Assembly (NCBI GenBank): GCA_900539735.1
Contig: UQDE01000009.1
Coordinates: 1 to 58,453, forward strand
Length of the DNA stretch: 58,453 bases
From: an uncultured Collinsella sp.
GTDB lineage: Bacteria > Actinomycetota > Coriobacteriia > Coriobacteriales > Coriobacteriaceae
Direction: 5' to 3'
Within the stretch, counting starts at the first letter, position 1. The number at the start of each line of letters is the position of its first letter. The translations under genes were made by a program, and so were the position numbers. This document shows, piece after piece, positions 56,002-58,453 of this stretch. The notes below the pieces were generated by a model, which saw nothing but the letters and a program-made list of their open reading frames with translations, did not search any database and was not told the origin of the DNA.

Positions 56002-56967
56002 ATGGCTCAAAACGCACGTTCCCATCGAAAGCTCAAGATAGCCGGCATCGTTGCACTGGTGGTTGTCGTTGCGCTGCTCGGATTTGCCGGCAACTTTCTG
56101 TTTGACTTCGCGCTGAATCCCCGCGCGCCATACACCATGAAGATGATGCAGGATAGCAAGAACGACAAAGAAGGTGAGCAGCCGGATGCCGAGGATACCG
56201 AGGCGCGGGCATGGTTTAAAGAGAATCGCGAGAGCAGCAACCTCACCGCGGACGACGGGACCGAGCTTGCCGCCTGGTATTTTGCTGCGTCGGAGAGCGC
56301 ACACGACTACGCCGTCTGCCTGCATGGATATACCAACGAGCCCATCGGCATGGCTCGATACGTCAAGCGATTCCACGACCGCGGCATGAACGTACTCGCA
56401 CCCGCCGCCCGCGCCCACGAGCGCTCCGGCGGCGACTATATCGGCATGGGCTGGCCCGAGCGCCTCGATGTCGTTGCATGGATTGGACGGATCGTTGCAG
56501 CCGACCCCGAGGCGCGCATCCTGGTCTTTGGCGAGTCGATGGGTGCGGCAACCGCCATGAACGTCGCGGGGGAATCTCTGCCTGCAAACGTGAAATGCAT
56601 TATCGAGGACTGCGGTTATACGAGTGTTTGGGACGAGTTTTCTCTGCAGCTCAAGGACGTGTTCGGCCTGCCCAGCTTTCCCTTGCTCGATGTAGCAAAC
56701 TTGGTGTGCAACGTGCGCGCGGGCTACGACTTTCATAAGGCGAGCAGCGTGGAACAGCTCAAGCGCGCGACGGTTCCCATGCTGTTTATCCACGGTGACC
56801 AAGACACCTTTGTGCCGTACAGCATGCTCGACCAAAACTACGACGCGTGCGCCAGCAAGGTCAAGCAAAAGCTCACCGTCCATGGCGCCACCCACGCCAA
56901 GAGCGCGCAGGTCGACCCCGAACTCTACTGGAACACGGTCGACGACTTCCTCGACGAGTATTTTTAG
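56002..56967 (+). CDS. Membrane-anchored alpha/beta hydrolase
   Basis: A 321-residue hydrolase. An N-terminal membrane anchor (KIAGIVALVVVVALLGFAGNFLF, 12-34) is followed by an alpha/beta-hydrolase fold (about 85-320) with the oxyanion segment CLHGYTNEP, the nucleophile S179 in FGESMGAAT, the acid D266 or D268 in HGDQDTFVP and H298 in HGATHAKS. It is close to extracellular esterase-like proteins (YqkD/BEM46-like) and the active site probably faces outwards. The substrate is unknown. TAGGAG lies upstream of the start. A bidirectional terminator follows at 57014-57052. Confidence 0.9.
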   Translation: MAQNARSHRKLKIAGIVALVVVVALLGFAGNFLFDFALNPRAPYTMKMMQDSKNDKEGEQPDAEDTEARAWFKENRESSNLTADDGTELAAWYFAASESAHDYAVCLHGYTNEPIGMARYVKRFHDRGMNVLAPAARAHERSGGDYIGMGWPERLDVVAWIGRIVAADPEARILVFGESMGAATAMNVAGESLPANVKCIIEDCGYTSVWDEFSLQLKDVFGLPSFPLLDVANLVCNVRAGYDFHKASSVEQLKRATVPMLFIHGDQDTFVPYSMLDQNYDACASKVKQKLTVHGATHAKSAQVDPELYWNTVDDFLDEYF

Positions 56968-57013
56968 GCAAATAGTACGGTTTACTGGCCTATCTGACCC
57001 CCTAGCACTTCCG

Positions 57014-57052
57014 AAAAGCCGCCCGTGGGCACTGTGCTCACGGGCGGCTTTT
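57014..57052. terminator. Bidirectional terminator
   Basis: AAAAGCCGCCCGTG pairs with CACGGGCGGCTTTT around an inner GCAC/GTGC stem, between convergent genes. A-runs before and T-runs after suit both strands. Confidence 0.92.
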
Positions 57053-57100
57053 ACTAACAGTTGTGCTACAAAGGCGCTTGTTTTGTCTAATAGCTAGGTG

Positions 57101-58306
57101 CTACTTGACCTCAATGAGCTCATACTCGCTCGTGCCCAGGCCGATCTTCTCGGCATGCGCGATGCACACGCGCCAGTCGGTGTCGGGATGCGTGATGCAG
57201 AAGGGATCCTTGGCCTGCTCGCCCTCCAGATGCTCGTGGTTATGCTCCATCTTGGCCGCGCTATCGGTGAGCTCGGTGTTGGGCAGCGGCTCAGACGCCA
57301 TGACGGCGTCGGCGCAGGCCTGGTCGATGGCGACCGGGTCGAAGCTCGCGAACATGCCGATGTCGTTGACGATAGGCGTATCGTTTTCGGGATGGCAGTC
57401 GCAGTTGGGACTGATGTCCATGGCAAGCGAGATGTGGAAGCTCGGGCGGCCGTCGACGACGGCCTTGGTGTACTCGGCGATCTTGCAGTTGAGCACGTCG
57501 GCCGCGGCCTCATAACCGGGCTTGATGCAGTCCTGGTTGCATGCCGCAATGCAGCGTCCGCAGCCCACGCAGCGATCGTGGTCGATGGCAGCCACGTGCA
57601 CCGTGCGAGTAGCGCCGCTGGCAAGCTCGCGCTCGCGGGTGCCGTCGAACGAGACAGCGTTGTGCGCGCAGATCTTTTCGCAGGCATGGCAGCCAACGCA
57701 GTGCTCGGTCGCGACGTTCGGCTTGCCGGCGGCATGCTGCTCCATCTTGCCGGCACGGCTGCCGCCTCCCATGCCCAGGTTCTTCATGGCGCCGCCAAAA
57801 CCGGCCTGCTCATGGCCCTTAAAGTGAGTGAGGCTGATCACAATGTCGGCATCCATGAGCGCCTGACCGATCTTGGCCTCGCGCACGTACTCGCCGCCCT
57901 CGACCGGGACGAGCGCCTCGTCGGTACCCTTGAGGCCGTCGGCGATGATGATCTGGCAACCCGTAGCATACGGGGTAAAGCCGTTCTGGTAGGCGGTATC
58001 GATGTGCTCGAGTGCGTTTTTGCGGCTACCGACATAGAGCGTATTGCAGTCGGTGAGGAAGGGCTTGCCGCCCAGCTCCTTCACGACGTCGGCGACGGCG
58101 CGGGCGTAGTTGGGGCGCAAAAAGCTCAGGTTGCCCAGCTCGCCAAAGTGAATCTTAATGGCGACGAACTTGTTCTCGAAGTCGATCTGTTCGATACCGG
58201 CGTGACGGATGAGGCGCTTGAGCTTGTCGAGCTGGCTCTCGCGAGCATGCGTACGCAGGTTGGTGAAGTACACCTTGGCGGGTGCTGCGGGTGCAGTTGC
58301 GGTCAT
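57101..58306 (-). CDS. DUF362 protein with two 4Fe-4S clusters
   Basis: A 401-residue cytoplasmic protein. DUF362 forms the body (VYFTNLRTHARESQLDKLKRLI, FVAIKIHFGELGNLSFLRPNYARAVADVV, GFGGAMKNLGMGGGSRAGKMEQHA). A central bacterial ferredoxin insert (about 200-260) has CVGCHACEKICAHNAV and CVGCGRCIAACNQDCI, each binding a 4Fe-4S cluster. Members are common in anaerobes; their reaction is unproven, and they may move electrons in a redox process. GGGGATATATCT lies upstream of the ATG at 58306. It stands alone, downstream of a weak -35-like TTGACT at 58374-58379. Confidence 0.9.
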   Translation of the reverse strand: MTATAPAAPAKVYFTNLRTHARESQLDKLKRLIRHAGIEQIDFENKFVAIKIHFGELGNLSFLRPNYARAVADVVKELGGKPFLTDCNTLYVGSRKNALEHIDTAYQNGFTPYATGCQIIIADGLKGTDEALVPVEGGEYVREAKIGQALMDADIVISLTHFKGHEQAGFGGAMKNLGMGGGSRAGKMEQHAAGKPNVATEHCVGCHACEKICAHNAVSFDGTRERELASGATRTVHVAAIDHDRCVGCGRCIAACNQDCIKPGYEAAADVLNCKIAEYTKAVVDGRPSFHISLAMDISPNCDCHPENDTPIVNDIGMFASFDPVAIDQACADAVMASEPLPNTELTDSAAKMEHNHEHLEGEQAKDPFCITHPDTDWRVCIAHAEKIGLGTSEYELIEVK

Positions 58307-58453
58307 AGATATATCCCCTCGATCTATATGGCGTTACAGACATAGAGGATGGTACCAGTTAAAGCAGAGTTAAAGTCAAGTACGGCACCTAGTCATTGGG
58401 TGTTCCTATAGTTTTGTCAACTGTCGGGGCTACTCCCGGTAGGGCACCCGGTC
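58307..58453. other. Upstream region and window edge
   Basis: This holds the presumed promoter region of the DUF362 gene (TTGACT on the minus strand, no clear -10) and, at 58391, TAGTCATTGGGTGTTCC, a diverged form of the GGGGAC palindrome. The last 50 bases (GGGGCTACTCCCGGTAGGG) may belong to another repeat or element end, which the window cuts. No gene is seen. Confidence 0.35.

Noticed and set aside
1..58453. tRNA or rRNA genes
   Set aside because: No tRNA cloverleaf or rRNA-like conserved stretch was recognised in the gaps, although a dedicated scan could not be run.

Overview
The window looks like chromosomal DNA of a gut Coriobacteriia member, most likely Collinsella. The DNA is GC-rich apart from one AT-rich gap. 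Coriobacterial traits include a LuxR regulator fused to a many-helix membrane domain, an NRAMP-related magnesium transporter next to an MgtE-N/CBS protein, several beta-glucoside (PTS/GH1) systems, luxS, and nickel-hydrogenase maturation genes. The genus call is inference; no rRNA or other marker is present.

Layout. 1-2069: LytTR regulator and GHKL kinase, with the start of a divergent gene at the window edge. 2109-3141: degenerate uracil-DNA-glycosylase-like protein and thioredoxin. 3362-9179: small gene, nikR, hypF, hypC, hypD, hypE (nickel control and NiFe-hydrogenase maturation, without hypA/hypB). 9304-13209: HAD phosphatase, lipoprotein, PTS EIIA, 6-phospho-beta-glucosidase. 13382-18075: AraC regulator, large glycoside hydrolase and RpiR regulator, interspersed with a repeated palindrome. 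18109-19926: palindromes and an IS110/IS1111-type insertion sequence inserted in a structured repeat. 19927-25436: pyrE, a Mg P-type ATPase preceded by a possible leader peptide, and the membrane LuxR regulator. 25728-29727: degenerate sensor, sensor kinase and NarL-type regulator. 29921-34218: four-gene operon resembling the Bacillus YdjGHI membrane-stress module. 34219-34826: repeat-rich gap with a GH1 gene relic. 34827-37306: DUF4867 protein, luxS, LacI regulator. 37489-41544: licT-bglP-bglA beta-glucoside operon with RAT-like antiterminator sites. 41662-43636: nucleoside hydrolase and ribokinase. 43823-46066: OatA-type acyltransferase. 46584-49699: NRMT-type magnesium transporter and MgtE-N/CBS membrane protein. 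50027-52650: degenerate NodB protein, PRC-barrel and YtxH proteins. 52787-58306: cyanophycin-synthetase N-domain-like protein, CorC-type protein, hemolysin III, alpha/beta hydrolase and a DUF362 ferredoxin-like protein.

The genes combine into a few systems: uptake and hydrolysis of phosphorylated beta-glucosides (a stand-alone EIIA may serve the EIIA-less BglP), nickel handling for hydrogenase, and an unusual concentration of Mg-related transporters (MgtA-type, NRMT, MgtE-like, CorC-like). The most unusual non-coding feature is a pair of elements (10083-10278 and 18192-19925, the second split by the IS) that share sequence blocks while their long stems differ in sequence but stay self-complementary. 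Several further families of palindromes, many with a GGGAC core, are scattered between genes; no transposase able to move them is visible.
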